DNA of 64,000 bases from positions 186,395 to 250,394 of the forward strand of contig NZ_JADMOL010000004.1 in assembly GCF_015558675.1 (NCBI RefSeq), read 5' to 3'. Each line of letters starts with the position of its first letter. The stretch's first letter is position 1. The position numbers were made by a program, and so were the translations under genes. Under the pieces are notes generated by a model. It did no database searches. It was not told the origin of the DNA and saw only the letters and a program-made list of their open reading frames with translations. This stretch comes from Paenibacillus sp. 1001270B_150601_E10. Lineage in GTDB: Bacteria; Bacillota; Bacilli; Paenibacillales; Paenibacillaceae. This document shows, one piece after another, positions 54,165-63,505 of this stretch.

Positions 54165-56318
54165 ATGTCAGAAATGTCAATTGTCCCATACACTGGAAAC
54201 GGTTCGCTTCAGATTATTGATCCAAATCCAATTCAAAGATCTTTGCAATTAGTTGAGAAAATGAACCAATCAACAGCTCATATGAGATTGCTTTTTATGG
54301 GGGTAGTCAATATTTTTCCCACCATTAACAATCACATTATTGATATGAGCAACAGTCAAGATAAAGTGAATGAGAAGGTAGAAGAGGGTGAAAAAAAAGC
54401 TAGCGGATTTGGGGCAGCTTTGAAATTAGCTCAAGCAGGCATGAAACAATTAGTAGCCGCATCTGGTACCGTTGCTGGCATGATGGCACAAGCTGAAACG
54501 TTGCAGGAGATGAATACAAGGTTATCTTTATTCAATGATGGAACGCAGACGAATGCTGAACTCCAAAAGAAAGTATTTGATGTGGCACAGCGAACAGGTC
54601 AATCTTACGGTGATACCGTTGGAATTATGAACAAGATCGGTGTGGGTGCAAATAAATTGTTCGGCAGCAATGACGCACAGCTTCAATTTATTGAAAGCTT
54701 CAATCAAGCGCTGAGTCTTAGTGGTTCGAATGCAAGTCAATCGGAAGCCGCGGTTAGCCAATTAGCTACTGCATTCTCAAGCGGGACGATGAAGGGGGAT
54801 GGACTGACTTCTTTAGCAGAAAATGCACCAATGGCATTAAAGGCCCTCTCTGATGGCTTGGGTGTTAGTCAAGCAAAGCTAATGGAGATGGCTGATCAAG
54901 GGCAGCTGACTGCAGAACAAATCGTTCAAGCGTTTGCTAATCAGAAAGGGTCTCTTAACAGCGCATTTAATGAGATGCCTGCAACTTTTAGCGGAAGCAT
55001 GACCCAGCTACAAAACATATGGGGACAGTGGCTATTAGGCCTTAATCAGGCAGATGGTCCTTTCCAAGCCATTATTCAACGAATGCAGGAGCTGATCATG
55101 TGGCTGCAGACACCGGCGGGCATTGATTTTATGAATCAGTTAGCCTCAATGGCTGGTTTCCTTATCAATATTTTCCTCGGCGTTGCGGATGTTGTGGGCG
55201 GAGTAGCTAGAGTTATTGCTGAGAACTTCAATATTGTCCTACCCATTTTAGGAGCTGTTATTGCAGGTTTTCTCATTTACAAAGCAGTTATTATGGCCAC
55301 TAATGTAGCTTCTCAGATTATGGTAGCTATTGAAAATATTAAGGCAGCAGTGACAAGGGGAGTAGCGGCTGCACAAGCCGTACTCAATGCCGTGATGGCG
55401 GCGAATCCCATCCTGTTAATCGTTATGCTGGTCGTTGCCCTAATTGGAGCATTCGTTCTTCTATGGAATACAAATGATGCTTTTGCAGCAGCAATGATGA
55501 GAGCTTGGAATGCTGTTCTTAACTTCTTTGATCAAGCATGGATCTTTATTATGAAGGGCTTTTATGGCTTGCTCAATTTCTTTGATACCGTCAAGTTAGG
55601 AATTGCGCTATTGTTTGAAGCAATCATTAATGATGGAATCAATATGATTAATGATTTTATTAATTTGCTTAATAAAATTCCTGGAGTTGCAATAGATGTG
55701 ATTCCTCAATATGTGGGGAAATCTGCTGAAATTGCGGCTGAAAATGCCCAAAAACAACAGGAGCGGAGTGCCAAAATCGGTGAAATGGAGCAAAAGGCAG
55801 AAGCCAATAGAGTCGATCGTGAAGCGAAAGTCGAGAAAATGAAAAATGATCGTGCTGCTGCTAAAGCAAAAGAAGAAGCCGACAAAAAGCTGGCAGATAT
55901 GAATAAGCTGAGTCCTGGAGGCCAGCAGGGAGACCTTTGGAATAAGTGGGAAAAGGGGGCTTCCCCTATAAAACCTGCTGGAACCGGAGGAGGCATCGGC
56001 CTTGGAGCTGGTATTGGTGGAGCAGGGGCTTCGGCCTCAGCTTCAGCAATTGCAGAAGGCGGAAATCTAAATAATATCAATAAGATCGGTGAAGTTGGCA
56101 AGGTCAGCGAAACGGTTGATATTTCAAGCGAAGATCTTAAGACGATGCGTGAACTTGCAGAGATGAAGAGTATTCAGAACTTTGTTACCTTAACGCCTCA
56201 AGTATCATTAACCACGGGGGATATTAATAGCGGCTATGACTTTGAGACGGTCGTGCAGCGATTAGCGAACACGCTGGAAGAAGAGATGGTCGGTGCAGCA
56301 GAGGGGGTATTTGTATGA
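54165..56318 (+). CDS. Tape measure protein
   Basis: A 717-aa protein. The tape-measure domain spans about residues 80-290 (MNTRLSLFNDG, KKVFDVAQRTGQSYGDTVGI, SLAENAPMALKALSDGLGVS). Hydrophobic segments at ~340-440 (FNIVLPILGAVIAGFLIYKA, PILLIVMLVVALIGAFVLLW) are followed by a charged coiled coil and a Gly/Ala-rich stretch (~600-640). It sets tail length: at roughly 1.5 angstrom per residue the tail would be near 100 nm, short compared with PBSX, whose XkdO is much longer. Base composition is visibly more AT-rich than the sheath and tube genes. Confidence 0.92.
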   Translation: MSEMSIVPYTGNGSLQIIDPNPIQRSLQLVEKMNQSTAHMRLLFMGVVNIFPTINNHIIDMSNSQDKVNEKVEEGEKKASGFGAALKLAQAGMKQLVAASGTVAGMMAQAETLQEMNTRLSLFNDGTQTNAELQKKVFDVAQRTGQSYGDTVGIMNKIGVGANKLFGSNDAQLQFIESFNQALSLSGSNASQSEAAVSQLATAFSSGTMKGDGLTSLAENAPMALKALSDGLGVSQAKLMEMADQGQLTAEQIVQAFANQKGSLNSAFNEMPATFSGSMTQLQNIWGQWLLGLNQADGPFQAIIQRMQELIMWLQTPAGIDFMNQLASMAGFLINIFLGVADVVGGVARVIAENFNIVLPILGAVIAGFLIYKAVIMATNVASQIMVAIENIKAAVTRGVAAAQAVLNAVMAANPILLIVMLVVALIGAFVLLWNTNDAFAAAMMRAWNAVLNFFDQAWIFIMKGFYGLLNFFDTVKLGIALLFEAIINDGINMINDFINLLNKIPGVAIDVIPQYVGKSAEIAAENAQKQQERSAKIGEMEQKAEANRVDREAKVEKMKNDRAAAKAKEEADKKLADMNKLSPGGQQGDLWNKWEKGASPIKPAGTGGGIGLGAGIGGAGASASASAIAEGGNLNNINKIGEVGKVSETVDISSEDLKTMRELAEMKSIQNFVTLTPQVSLTTGDINSGYDFETVVQRLANTLEEEMVGAAEGVFV

Positions 56319-56851
56319 TTATGAAAGGCGGTAACATTCCAGCAGCTGCGGCTTACAAGCAACCGAGAAAGCATGAGATAGCCAAGCTTCTTAAGGAGTT
56401 TAGAATGTGGCTGTCCTACAACAACCAGGAGGAAGTGCTTCTATTTCCCGTAAATCCTTCTCAAATTGAAATCACCGGAGGAAATGATACCTCCACATAT
56501 GAGATTTCGAAGCTAGGCCAGATTGCGACCATTAAGTCACCTAAGCTACGAACATTTTCATTTGAGAGTGAGTTTCCTAAGCAATCCGTTCATTATCAGG
56601 TCTGGGAAGAGATTTTAGCTCCACGTTATTGTATTGAGAGAATCGAGAAATGGATGACAAAGAAGCGCCCGCTTCGCTTTACGATGGTAGGAGATATGTT
56701 CAACCTCAACTTTCCAGTAACTATCAAAAATTTTACCTATAGTCAAGAAGCAGGGCATGATTGTGTCTATTTCAAGCTGGATTTGGAAGAATACCGGTTC
56801 TATGCGGCTAGGAGGGTCATACTGAATGCTAATCGTAAACCTGGAAAATAA
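56315..56851 (+). CDS. XkdP-like baseplate/hub protein without LysM domain
   Basis: A 178-aa protein starting in the tape-measure stop codon (ATGA). The core WLSYNNQEEVLLFPVNPSQI, then STYEISKLGQIATIKSPKLR, matches the N-terminal domain of XkdP/gp53-type proteins. The usual C-terminal LysM peptidoglycan-binding domain is absent. It connects tape measure and hub. Confidence 0.85.
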   Translation: MIMKGGNIPAAAAYKQPRKHEIAKLLKEFRMWLSYNNQEEVLLFPVNPSQIEITGGNDTSTYEISKLGQIATIKSPKLRTFSFESEFPKQSVHYQVWEEILAPRYCIERIEKWMTKKRPLRFTMVGDMFNLNFPVTIKNFTYSQEAGHDCVYFKLDLEEYRFYAARRVILNANRKPGK

Positions 56852-57821
56852 AGATGGAATCATCTGGGATATTACGGAGATTGTTAGCAGCTTAACGTGG
56901 AAAACGGAGCGAAGCGGCAAGGCCGGGGTAGCCAAGTTTGACCTTACTATGACAGGAATCTATCAAAGCAAAGATTTTAAGCTGGAGGAGGGTGCCGCAA
57001 TACGATGCACCTGGAAGACTTCTCCGGTATTCTATGGCTATATTTTTAGCATAAGCAAGAAAATGGATGGTTCTGTCTCCATCACGGCCTACGATCAGCT
57101 TCGTTATTTTGATATGACGGATACCTATATTATTGAAAAGAAAATGACCGCCGCTGCACTTCTAAAGAAGATCGCCAATGATTATGGGTTGAAAACAGGC
57201 ATGATTGCTGACACAAAGTATCCGCTGCCTGATGCTATTCATGATAAAAAGAAGCTGTACGATATTATCTGCACAGCTTTGGATCAGACCTATATGGCGA
57301 AGTATGGCATGTTTATTATGTATGATGATTTTGGCTCCATTGCGCTCAAAAATATTCACCAAATGGCCTTGTTAAGTGTTATCGGAGATAAAAGCCTATT
57401 AACTGATTTCTCCTATGAGAGCTCCATTGATAAAGAAACCTACAACATTGTTCAATTTATTCAAGAGAACAAGGAGAAGGGGACTCGCAGGGTATTCACA
57501 AGAACGGATCCTGACAACATCCGCAAGTGGGGGAATCTCAAATATTACAAGTCCATTGATGAAAAGCTGAATGATGGTCAGATTAAAGACATTCTAAACG
57601 CAACTTTTGAGCTGTACAATCGGAAGACGGAAACGTTAAAGCTGGATTCATTAGGAGACCTCAATATTCGCGCAGGCTGCTTTATATGGCTTGAAATTGA
57701 AGATCTCCAATTAAGCCAATACATGCTTGTAGAAAGCTGCGAGCATAAATTTTCGGGAGATGAGCATACGATGAGCTTAACGATGAGGGTGGTGAGAAAT
57801 GATGCTGTCAACAGCAATTAA
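56826..57821 (+). CDS. xkdQ: Baseplate hub protein (XkdQ-like)
   Basis: A 331-aa protein, ribosome-binding site GGAGGG, overlapping the previous gene by 26 nt. It begins IWDITEIVSSLTWKTERSGK and contains ITAYDQLRYFDMTDTYIIEK, typical of the XkdQ/YqbQ hub family related to gp27. It forms the central ring of the baseplate through which the tube passes. Confidence 0.9.
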   Translation: MLIVNLENKDGIIWDITEIVSSLTWKTERSGKAGVAKFDLTMTGIYQSKDFKLEEGAAIRCTWKTSPVFYGYIFSISKKMDGSVSITAYDQLRYFDMTDTYIIEKKMTAAALLKKIANDYGLKTGMIADTKYPLPDAIHDKKKLYDIICTALDQTYMAKYGMFIMYDDFGSIALKNIHQMALLSVIGDKSLLTDFSYESSIDKETYNIVQFIQENKEKGTRRVFTRTDPDNIRKWGNLKYYKSIDEKLNDGQIKDILNATFELYNRKTETLKLDSLGDLNIRAGCFIWLEIEDLQLSQYMLVESCEHKFSGDEHTMSLTMRVVRNDAVNSN

Positions 57822-58167
57822 GAAGATTGCGTTAAATACTACAAATGCATCTGCACCCGTAAGCATTATATATGGGGTTGTGCTTCAATCACAGCCTTTA
57901 CAAATTCAAGTCGATCAACGCTTCACGCTGAGTGAGGCGTTTTTAGTTTTGCCAGAGAGTCTGATAAGAAAAGAGCTTGATCTGACGACAGGTGAAGTAA
58001 CAAGCGGGAGTGACTCTTCGGGTTCTAGCGGTTCTAGTGAAGCTAGCGAAAGCACGGGTAAGAAAGCGGTCTTGCAAGAAGGACTTCAGCCAGGAGACCA
58101 AGTCATTCTAATGCGCGTTCAAGGCGGACAAAGCTATCTGGTGCTGGATAAGGTGGTGAGTTCATGA
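57799..58167 (+). CDS. xkdR: Small baseplate protein, DUF2577 (XkdR-like)
   Basis: A 122-aa protein overlapping xkdQ by 23 nt. The two ends are conserved (VSIIYGVVLQSQPLQIQVDQ and LQPGDQVILMRVQGGQSYLV), a small OB-like fold. A Ser/Gly-rich linker (GSDSSGSSGSSEASES) sits in the middle. It is part of the baseplate hub. Confidence 0.85.
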   Translation: MMLSTAIKKIALNTTNASAPVSIIYGVVLQSQPLQIQVDQRFTLSEAFLVLPESLIRKELDLTTGEVTSGSDSSGSSGSSEASESTGKKAVLQEGLQPGDQVILMRVQGGQSYLVLDKVVSS

Positions 58168-58562
58168 TTCCACAAGGCGCAAGGCTGCTTCCTGACATGG
58201 AACAAGAACTTAGTCCGATGGCATCTTACACATATGCGCTGGACCTTGAGCGTAACCGTTTTATTGGCATGACGGATGGCTTGGCTGCTTTAAAGCAGGC
58301 GGTATACAAGATTCTATCTACAGAAAAAGCATACTATCCGATTTATAGCGACGAATATGGGATTCATGCGAGAAGTTTAATTGGCCAAGATCCAATCCTC
58401 GTGCGAGCAGAGTTGGAGTATCGAATTAAAGAGGCGCTGCTTATGGATGACCGTATCCTTGATGTACAACATTATGCGCTGAGCTACGACAAGGACAGTG
58501 CAACGCTGTCTTTTACCGTCGTCAGCACATTAGGAGATATTGAAATACAGGAGGTGATGTAA
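58164..58562 (+). CDS. xkdS: Baseplate wedge protein, DUF2634 (XkdS-like)
   Basis: A 132-aa protein starting in the previous stop codon (ATGA). The segments YALDLERNRFIGMTDGLAAL and KQAVYKILSTEKAYYPIYSD fit the XkdS/gp25-like wedge component, which anchors the sheath to the baseplate. Confidence 0.88.
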   Translation: MIPQGARLLPDMEQELSPMASYTYALDLERNRFIGMTDGLAALKQAVYKILSTEKAYYPIYSDEYGIHARSLIGQDPILVRAELEYRIKEALLMDDRILDVQHYALSYDKDSATLSFTVVSTLGDIEIQEVM

Positions 58563-58565
58563 CCG

Positions 58566-59651
58566 ATGACGATAACTTATGACACGCTGCTGCAGCGAAT
58601 GCTTAGCCGCGTTCCGAATACGATTGACAAGCGGGAAGGCAGCATTATTTACGATGCTCTTGCACCTGCTGCCATGGAGATGACGGGACTCTATGAAGAG
58701 CTGGAAGAGCAGATGAGGCTCTCTTTTGTTACAACGACTTCGGGAGAATATTTAACCCTGCGATGTGCGGAGTATGGTGTTAATCGGGAGCCAGCGACAG
58801 CAGCGAAGCGAAAAGGATATTTTTACGGAGATAAAAAGGTGCCAGTGAATGTACCCATTGGAAGCCGATTCGCCATCGATGATCTGAACTATGTGGTTCG
58901 GGAAAAGCTGACAGCTGGGGAATATATGCTGGAATGCGAAACGACGGGTGAGATTGGCAATAAGCTATTTGGCACCATGCTCCCCATACAATACGTGGAT
59001 AAGCTTGTTCGGGCGGAATTGGGTGAGGTATTGGTCGGCGGTGAAGACGAAGAGGATGATGATGAGCTTCGTGCAAGGTATTATTCCGCGGTAAACGAGC
59101 AAAGTTTTGGCGGAAACATCTCAGATTACAAAAAGAAGCTTCGTGCACAGAACGGAATTGGGGGAGTAAAGGTGTTTCCGACCTGGCAAGGTGGAGGCTC
59201 GGTCAAATGCACCGTGATTGGCTCGGATTATAAGCGCCCTTCGGATGTGCTGATTCATGAGCTGCAAAATGAGATTGACCCAACCCCGCAAGGTACTGGT
59301 ATTGGACTTGCTCCCATTGGACACACGGTTACGATCGCTAGCGTGCAAGATGGCTATTTTTACGTTGAAGTTATCCTAGCGTTGGAAGAGGGAATTACGG
59401 GGCCACAGATTCAACCGGATGTGGAAACAGCAGTCGAAAGCTATTTCAATGAGCTGCGGAAGTCGTGGGAGCGTGAAAGCGAGATTGTCGTGCGTATTGC
59501 TCAGATCGACGCTCGCATTCTTGGTGTTTCGGGAGTAAAGGATATTTTGGATACGCAGATGATTTACAATGGGCAGTCTGGTATTCGAAACAATGTAACG
59601 CTCGGAAGTGAAGAAATTCCGATCCTTACGAAAGTAGGGGTGATCGTATGA
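58566..59651 (+). CDS. xkdT: Baseplate J / gp47-like protein (XkdT-like)
   Basis: A 361-aa baseplate wedge protein. The N-terminus is YDTLLQRMLSRVPNTIDKRE, then GSIIYDALAPAAMEM. The central core contains GEIGNKLFG and DDELRARYYSAVNEQSFGGN, typical of the gpJ/gp47 family. It joins hub to fibres and transmits the contraction trigger. Confidence 0.93.
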   Translation: MTITYDTLLQRMLSRVPNTIDKREGSIIYDALAPAAMEMTGLYEELEEQMRLSFVTTTSGEYLTLRCAEYGVNREPATAAKRKGYFYGDKKVPVNVPIGSRFAIDDLNYVVREKLTAGEYMLECETTGEIGNKLFGTMLPIQYVDKLVRAELGEVLVGGEDEEDDDELRARYYSAVNEQSFGGNISDYKKKLRAQNGIGGVKVFPTWQGGGSVKCTVIGSDYKRPSDVLIHELQNEIDPTPQGTGIGLAPIGHTVTIASVQDGYFYVEVILALEEGITGPQIQPDVETAVESYFNELRKSWERESEIVVRIAQIDARILGVSGVKDILDTQMIYNGQSGIRNNVTLGSEEIPILTKVGVIV

Positions 59652-60232
59652 ACGACCTCCTGAAGCATTTACCCGAATTCTATGAGGATATCGAAGATTT
59701 CAAAGAGCTGACCAATACGGAACAGGTGGAATTGGAGCTGCTGGACAAGCAGCTCCTTCGTCTGCTTGATAATCAATTTATTAAGACAGCAGACACGGAA
59801 ACCATTAAGCGTCATGAGGATATCCTCGGCATTCGTGCCGATCCTGCATTGGAAACCTTGGATTTCCGGCGCATGCGCGTCATCAATCGTTATTCAACAA
59901 AACCTCCGTTTACCGTGCGTTATTTGCAGAATCGCTTGGATTATCTTATTGGCGAGGGCCGTACGGCTGTGAATGTTGACCCTTCGGAGTTCTTGCTGAG
60001 GGTGACAACCAATATCAAGGATGCGCCAGTCTTTCGTGAAGTGGATTATACCATTCAGACGATTAAGCCCGCCAACATGGTGTATCAGCAGGATACATCG
60101 ATTCAAAGTGACATTGAGCTGAAAGAATCGATAACGATGCGTGAGCTCGACCGGCAAGCTCGTTTGTCTACAACATGGCATGTAGGCAAGACACCATTCG
60201 CGGTAGCGGGAGAAGAGGTGAGCTTGAAATGA
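59648..60232 (+). CDS. xkdU: Baseplate protein, DUF2313/YmfQ family (XkdU-like)
   Basis: A 194-aa protein translationally coupled to xkdT (ATGA). It shows LLKHLPEFYEDIEDFKELTN near the N-terminus and RRMRVINRYSTKPPFTVRYL in the middle, typical of gpI/XkdU-type proteins that attach fibres to the baseplate. Confidence 0.9.
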   Translation: MNDLLKHLPEFYEDIEDFKELTNTEQVELELLDKQLLRLLDNQFIKTADTETIKRHEDILGIRADPALETLDFRRMRVINRYSTKPPFTVRYLQNRLDYLIGEGRTAVNVDPSEFLLRVTTNIKDAPVFREVDYTIQTIKPANMVYQQDTSIQSDIELKESITMRELDRQARLSTTWHVGKTPFAVAGEEVSLK

Positions 60233-60519
60233 TACCAACAGCATTTTTAAGTGACATTGCTGCTTATACGAAAGGGCGTATTACGAAGGTTGTGCTTAAT
60301 GGTAGCTATGTCATTTCGACATTTGAGCATGTCGATCTTGCAGACAATGTACTATCGATCCAGTATCTTATCCCGAAGGGCGCTGTCGAGACAGTGTCCT
60401 TGATCGAGCTGCAGGACAAGGATGGGCATGTGGTCAGCAGCAACGAGGTGCACGTGCCGATTAAAGCGGACACGATGCTCCTGCAAACCATTCAAGTAAA
60501 GGAGGCGCTGAATAAATGA
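60229..60519 (+). CDS. Small conserved tail-cluster protein, function unknown
   Basis: The frame opens at 60175, but the ATG at 60229 overlaps the xkdU stop (ATGA) and follows GAGGTGAG, giving 96 aa. The sequence (YVISTFEHVDLADNVLSIQY) is beta-strand rich. Similar short proteins occur between XkdU and the fibre gene in Bacillus and Paenibacillus tail clusters. A structural role is inferred from position only. Confidence 0.75.
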   Translation: MIPTAFLSDIAAYTKGRITKVVLNGSYVISTFEHVDLADNVLSIQYLIPKGAVETVSLIELQDKDGHVVSSNEVHVPIKADTMLLQTIQVKEALNK

Positions 60520-61325
60520 GTTACACAGGTAAAACGAATTGGCAATTCGATGAAGTCGTGAAGGAAGCGGATTTGAATCGTATTGAGCAAGGGCTTCTGG
60601 ATGCTCATGCTGGAATAGAGACGTCTACATCTGAAGCGAAGGCTTATACCGATGAGAAGGTGGCTGGGATTACGCCGGGGGCTATTGGGGCGGTATCCAA
60701 AACAGGTGATACGATGTCTGGCCCTCTAAATATTAACAGCAGCTTAACGACTTCACAGTGGGGATCTATATCAGCTGCTTCCAATGGATTTTATCTGATT
60801 GGGCACAACTGCTATCTTCATCCAACAAAAGGAACCTATCATTATAGGAACACACATGCAAGTCTCGGTGCCAAAGGGATATTGTTTAGATTCGGAAGCA
60901 GTTCCGAAGGAATATGGATGTTCGAAATGGGGAATGTCGCTACAACTGCTGACGCGGAGTTCACTCCGACTTTGAAAAAATTGGAAACAAGTGAAGGCGC
61001 ACAGGCAAAAGCTAATCTAGCCGAGACAAATGCAAAGAATGCTAGCCTTCCTAGAAGTGGAGGGGGATTGTCAGGGAATTTAGGAATTGGTTCAACTCCA
61101 TCAATAACTTTAGCATTTGGTGATAATGATACTGGCTTCAAGTGGAATGGGGATGGTGACTTTGATATCATGGCCAATAATGTTTCTGTAGGGAACGTTA
61201 CTAGCGCGCAGATTTCGTTGAACCGACCTTTGATTGTTCAAGGAAGCAGAGTTCCAAAGTTCACAGCCTCTACTGCTGGTCCATCTGGAGGGACCAGTGG
61301 AGATGTATGGCATCAATTTATATAA
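60516..61325 (+). CDS. Tail fibre-like protein 1
   Basis: A 269-aa protein beginning in the previous stop codon. The N-terminal module (GKTNWQFDEVVKEADLNRIE) is nearly identical to that of the fibre gene at 62377, as are the linker GAIGAV and the segment SNAKNASLPRSGG-type (here TNAKNASLPRSGGGLSGNLG). The distal half differs and ends TAGPSGGTSGDVWHQFI, like phage tip domains. It is a likely receptor-binding fibre or its proximal part. Confidence 0.82.
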   Translation: MSYTGKTNWQFDEVVKEADLNRIEQGLLDAHAGIETSTSEAKAYTDEKVAGITPGAIGAVSKTGDTMSGPLNINSSLTTSQWGSISAASNGFYLIGHNCYLHPTKGTYHYRNTHASLGAKGILFRFGSSSEGIWMFEMGNVATTADAEFTPTLKKLETSEGAQAKANLAETNAKNASLPRSGGGLSGNLGIGSTPSITLAFGDNDTGFKWNGDGDFDIMANNVSVGNVTSAQISLNRPLIVQGSRVPKFTASTAGPSGGTSGDVWHQFI

Positions 61326-61340
61326 GGAGGAGAAATAGCT

Positions 61341-61895
61341 ATGCCTTCTTTTAATAATATTAATGGAGTCTGGAGAACCACAAAAGATATCTACGATAAT
61401 GTTGGTGGAGTTTGGAAAACAACCCGTAAAGCGTATGACCATGTAAATGGTGTTTGGAGACAGTTTCATTCTCGGACCTTATTTGAGGATAACTTTTCTG
61501 AATATCTCATTTCACCAGAAAATTTATATGGTTCTAGAACAAATGTTAATAATGGCGATCATCTATTTACGCAAATCAGTGGTTACACCCGTGGAGAAGG
61601 CTATGCAGTTGCCGTGGGATGGTTGATAAAGAATATCCCGGCTAATAGTACGGTCTCAATAACTTGGCAGTTGCAGAAGGGAGATTATCCTCGTAATGAT
61701 GCACTAGTGTTCAATAACGCTTGGCAAGTTATTGTAGCAGAAACCAATTCATTCTCGACGAAGACGTCAACATTTACAGGACAGGGCGGCAATATGTTTG
61801 TCGTTATTAATTTCTTTTCAATGTCGAACATCACGACTTGGATGAAGATATATGAAGTGAAAATTAATGGGGAGCGAGTATTTCCAATATCCTAG
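61341..61895 (+). CDS. Tail-associated protein with repeated GVW motif
   Basis: A 184-aa protein with ribosome-binding site AAGGAGGAG. The first ~40 residues hold three copies of a NxxGVWR/KTT-like repeat (NNINGVWRTTKDIYDNVGGV and onward, then VNGVWRQF). The remainder is a beta-rich domain without recognised motifs, ending KIYEVKINGERVFPIS. Position between fibre modules suggests a receptor-binding or accessory fibre subunit; not recognised otherwise. Confidence 0.7.
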   Translation: MPSFNNINGVWRTTKDIYDNVGGVWKTTRKAYDHVNGVWRQFHSRTLFEDNFSEYLISPENLYGSRTNVNNGDHLFTQISGYTRGEGYAVAVGWLIKNIPANSTVSITWQLQKGDYPRNDALVFNNAWQVIVAETNSFSTKTSTFTGQGGNMFVVINFFSMSNITTWMKIYEVKINGERVFPIS

Positions 61896-61908
61896 GGAGG
61901 AAGAGCAG

Positions 61909-62289
61909 ATGAATAAAATTAGATTTATAAATCAACTAGAGTTGCCTGTCATTCGTGTAATCGGGGGGAAAGAAATCTTTAAAGGAGCACAAAGGGATGT
62001 GCTAACGATGTACTTTGATACAAATGCAGCCTCAAATCTTGAAGATTTAGTTAGACGTATGGAGGATACTTCTTTGCTGCAAATTTATCAAGCGAATGAC
62101 GGGTCATCAGATCGTGAGGAAGTTTTTGAGTATCAAGATTATACACTGTTAACTAAAAGAGCGATTGAGCAGGAGATGATCACATTTGAAACACCAGAGA
62201 GTCCTGCGACCTATAAAGATGTTTATGTAGTTGGGCTTGCTCAACTAACCTATGCAGAAAAGCAGTTATCTTTACTTGCTGAGAAATAA
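61909..62289 (+). CDS. Hypothetical protein of the fibre region
   Basis: The frame opens at 61867, but GGGAGGAAG before the ATG at 61909 gives MNKIRFINQLELPVIRVIGG (126 aa). No known domain. The context suggests a fibre chaperone or baseplate accessory. A terminator follows. Confidence 0.7.
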   Translation: MNKIRFINQLELPVIRVIGGKEIFKGAQRDVLTMYFDTNAASNLEDLVRRMEDTSLLQIYQANDGSSDREEVFEYQDYTLLTKRAIEQEMITFETPESPATYKDVYVVGLAQLTYAEKQLSLLAEK

Positions 62290-62300
62290 ATGAATGAGGA

Positions 62301-62334
62301 GAAGCCTTCAAACACTTGAAGGCTTTATTTTTTC
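62301..62334 (+). terminator. Terminator between the two fibre modules
   Basis: AAGCCTTCAA (62302-62311) and TTGAAGGCTT (62316-62325) form a 10-bp perfect stem with a 4-nt loop, then ATTTTTT. Confidence 0.85.
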
Positions 62335-62376
62335 ATTTAAGTAGAATTAGTTATTTCTAGAAAGGGAGAATATTAA

Positions 62377-63447
62377 TTGGGTTTTAATGGAAAAACGAAT
62401 TGGCAGTTTGATGAGGTTGTGAAAGAAGCGGATTTAAACCGCATTGAGAAGGGGATTGTAGATGCACATGCTATGGTAGAGCAGACGAAGCTAGAAGGAC
62501 AGACTTACACAGATGAAAAAGTAGCAGAGATTACCCCGAATGCTATTGGAGCTGTGAAAAAGTCGGATTTTGAGGCTCACACTGCTGATATTGAAATACA
62601 TGTAACATCAGCGAAGCAAGCAGAATGGGATGCAAAAGAGACCCCCGCAGGAGCACTAGTGAAAGCTAATCAAGCTGAAAGCAATGCTAAAAATGCTAGT
62701 TTACCTAGAAGTGGAGGTACTATTGTAGGACAATTGGGTGTCAATGCAAGTGGAGGGGCTGTCCAACTTATTGGTGGAGATCATGTTTATCAAGAGTTTT
62801 ATCCAAAGGGGGCTTCACAAGGCCGTAAGGGGTATTTGGGATACAGTGATAGCAGTTCAATCGATCTATCATTGGTAAATCAATATGATCAGGGATCAGT
62901 AAATATAGTTTCTGAGAAGGGCTTGGTTGTTAACGGTATTAATGTGCTTGGGAGACTAAATGATCTTAATAATAGTGTTCTCTCATGGAGATCAAATCCA
63001 TATTACTATGATCAAGGTGAAGAAAAAGCCACGACATGGTCGCCATTAGAAACCTTAAATGGTATTAATTTCTCAAAAACTTCATCATCCTTATCTTTCT
63101 ATGGCACCCTGAGTTCAGGTAGTACTAGTATGGCTAGTGACACCTCGATTGATATAACTGAACTTTCTAGACTAAAAGTGGATTTATATAAAGGTTGGGG
63201 TGGTGCTGGTAATACTTATGATTATGGCTCAGTTAGTTTTTTTATCTCTAAGGTAAGAGCTGGAGAAGTTATTAAGAATGTTAGTGCATCAAATTCAGGC
63301 AATGTGGGGATCCAACGTAGAATATTAGAATTAGATGTAGCGGGTTTAACAGGAAAGTACTTTATTGGAATATCATTTACAACTTCTTCTGGAGGAGGCA
63401 GTAGGACGCACGAATGTAATGTATACCGTGTATGGGGAGAGTTTTGA
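62377..63447 (+). CDS. Tail fibre-like protein 2
   Basis: A 356-aa protein, TTG start after AAAGGGAG. The N-terminus repeats that of fibre 1 (GKTNWQFDEVVKEADLNRIE, then VAEITPNAIGAV), and NAKNASLPRSGGTIVGQLGV matches it again. The distal ~200 residues are unrelated to fibre 1 and strand-rich, ending SRTHECNVYRVWGEF. It is a second receptor-binding fibre, probably derived by duplication of the base and replacement of the tip. The gene is AT-rich relative to the baseplate genes. Confidence 0.82.
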   Translation: MGFNGKTNWQFDEVVKEADLNRIEKGIVDAHAMVEQTKLEGQTYTDEKVAEITPNAIGAVKKSDFEAHTADIEIHVTSAKQAEWDAKETPAGALVKANQAESNAKNASLPRSGGTIVGQLGVNASGGAVQLIGGDHVYQEFYPKGASQGRKGYLGYSDSSSIDLSLVNQYDQGSVNIVSEKGLVVNGINVLGRLNDLNNSVLSWRSNPYYYDQGEEKATTWSPLETLNGINFSKTSSSLSFYGTLSSGSTSMASDTSIDITELSRLKVDLYKGWGGAGNTYDYGSVSFFISKVRAGEVIKNVSASNSGNVGIQRRILELDVAGLTGKYFIGISFTTSSGGGSRTHECNVYRVWGEF

Positions 63448-63454
63448 TTTTTTT

Positions 63455-63487
63455 AAGCCCTCGAATCTATCGAGGGCTATTTTATTT
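63455..63487 (+). terminator. Terminator before the lysis genes
   Basis: AGCCCTCGA (63456-63464) and TCGAGGGCT (63470-63478) form a 9-bp stem, followed by ATTTTATTT. Confidence 0.8.
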
Positions 63488-63505
63488 CCTCTAGGAGGTG
63501 AAGCG

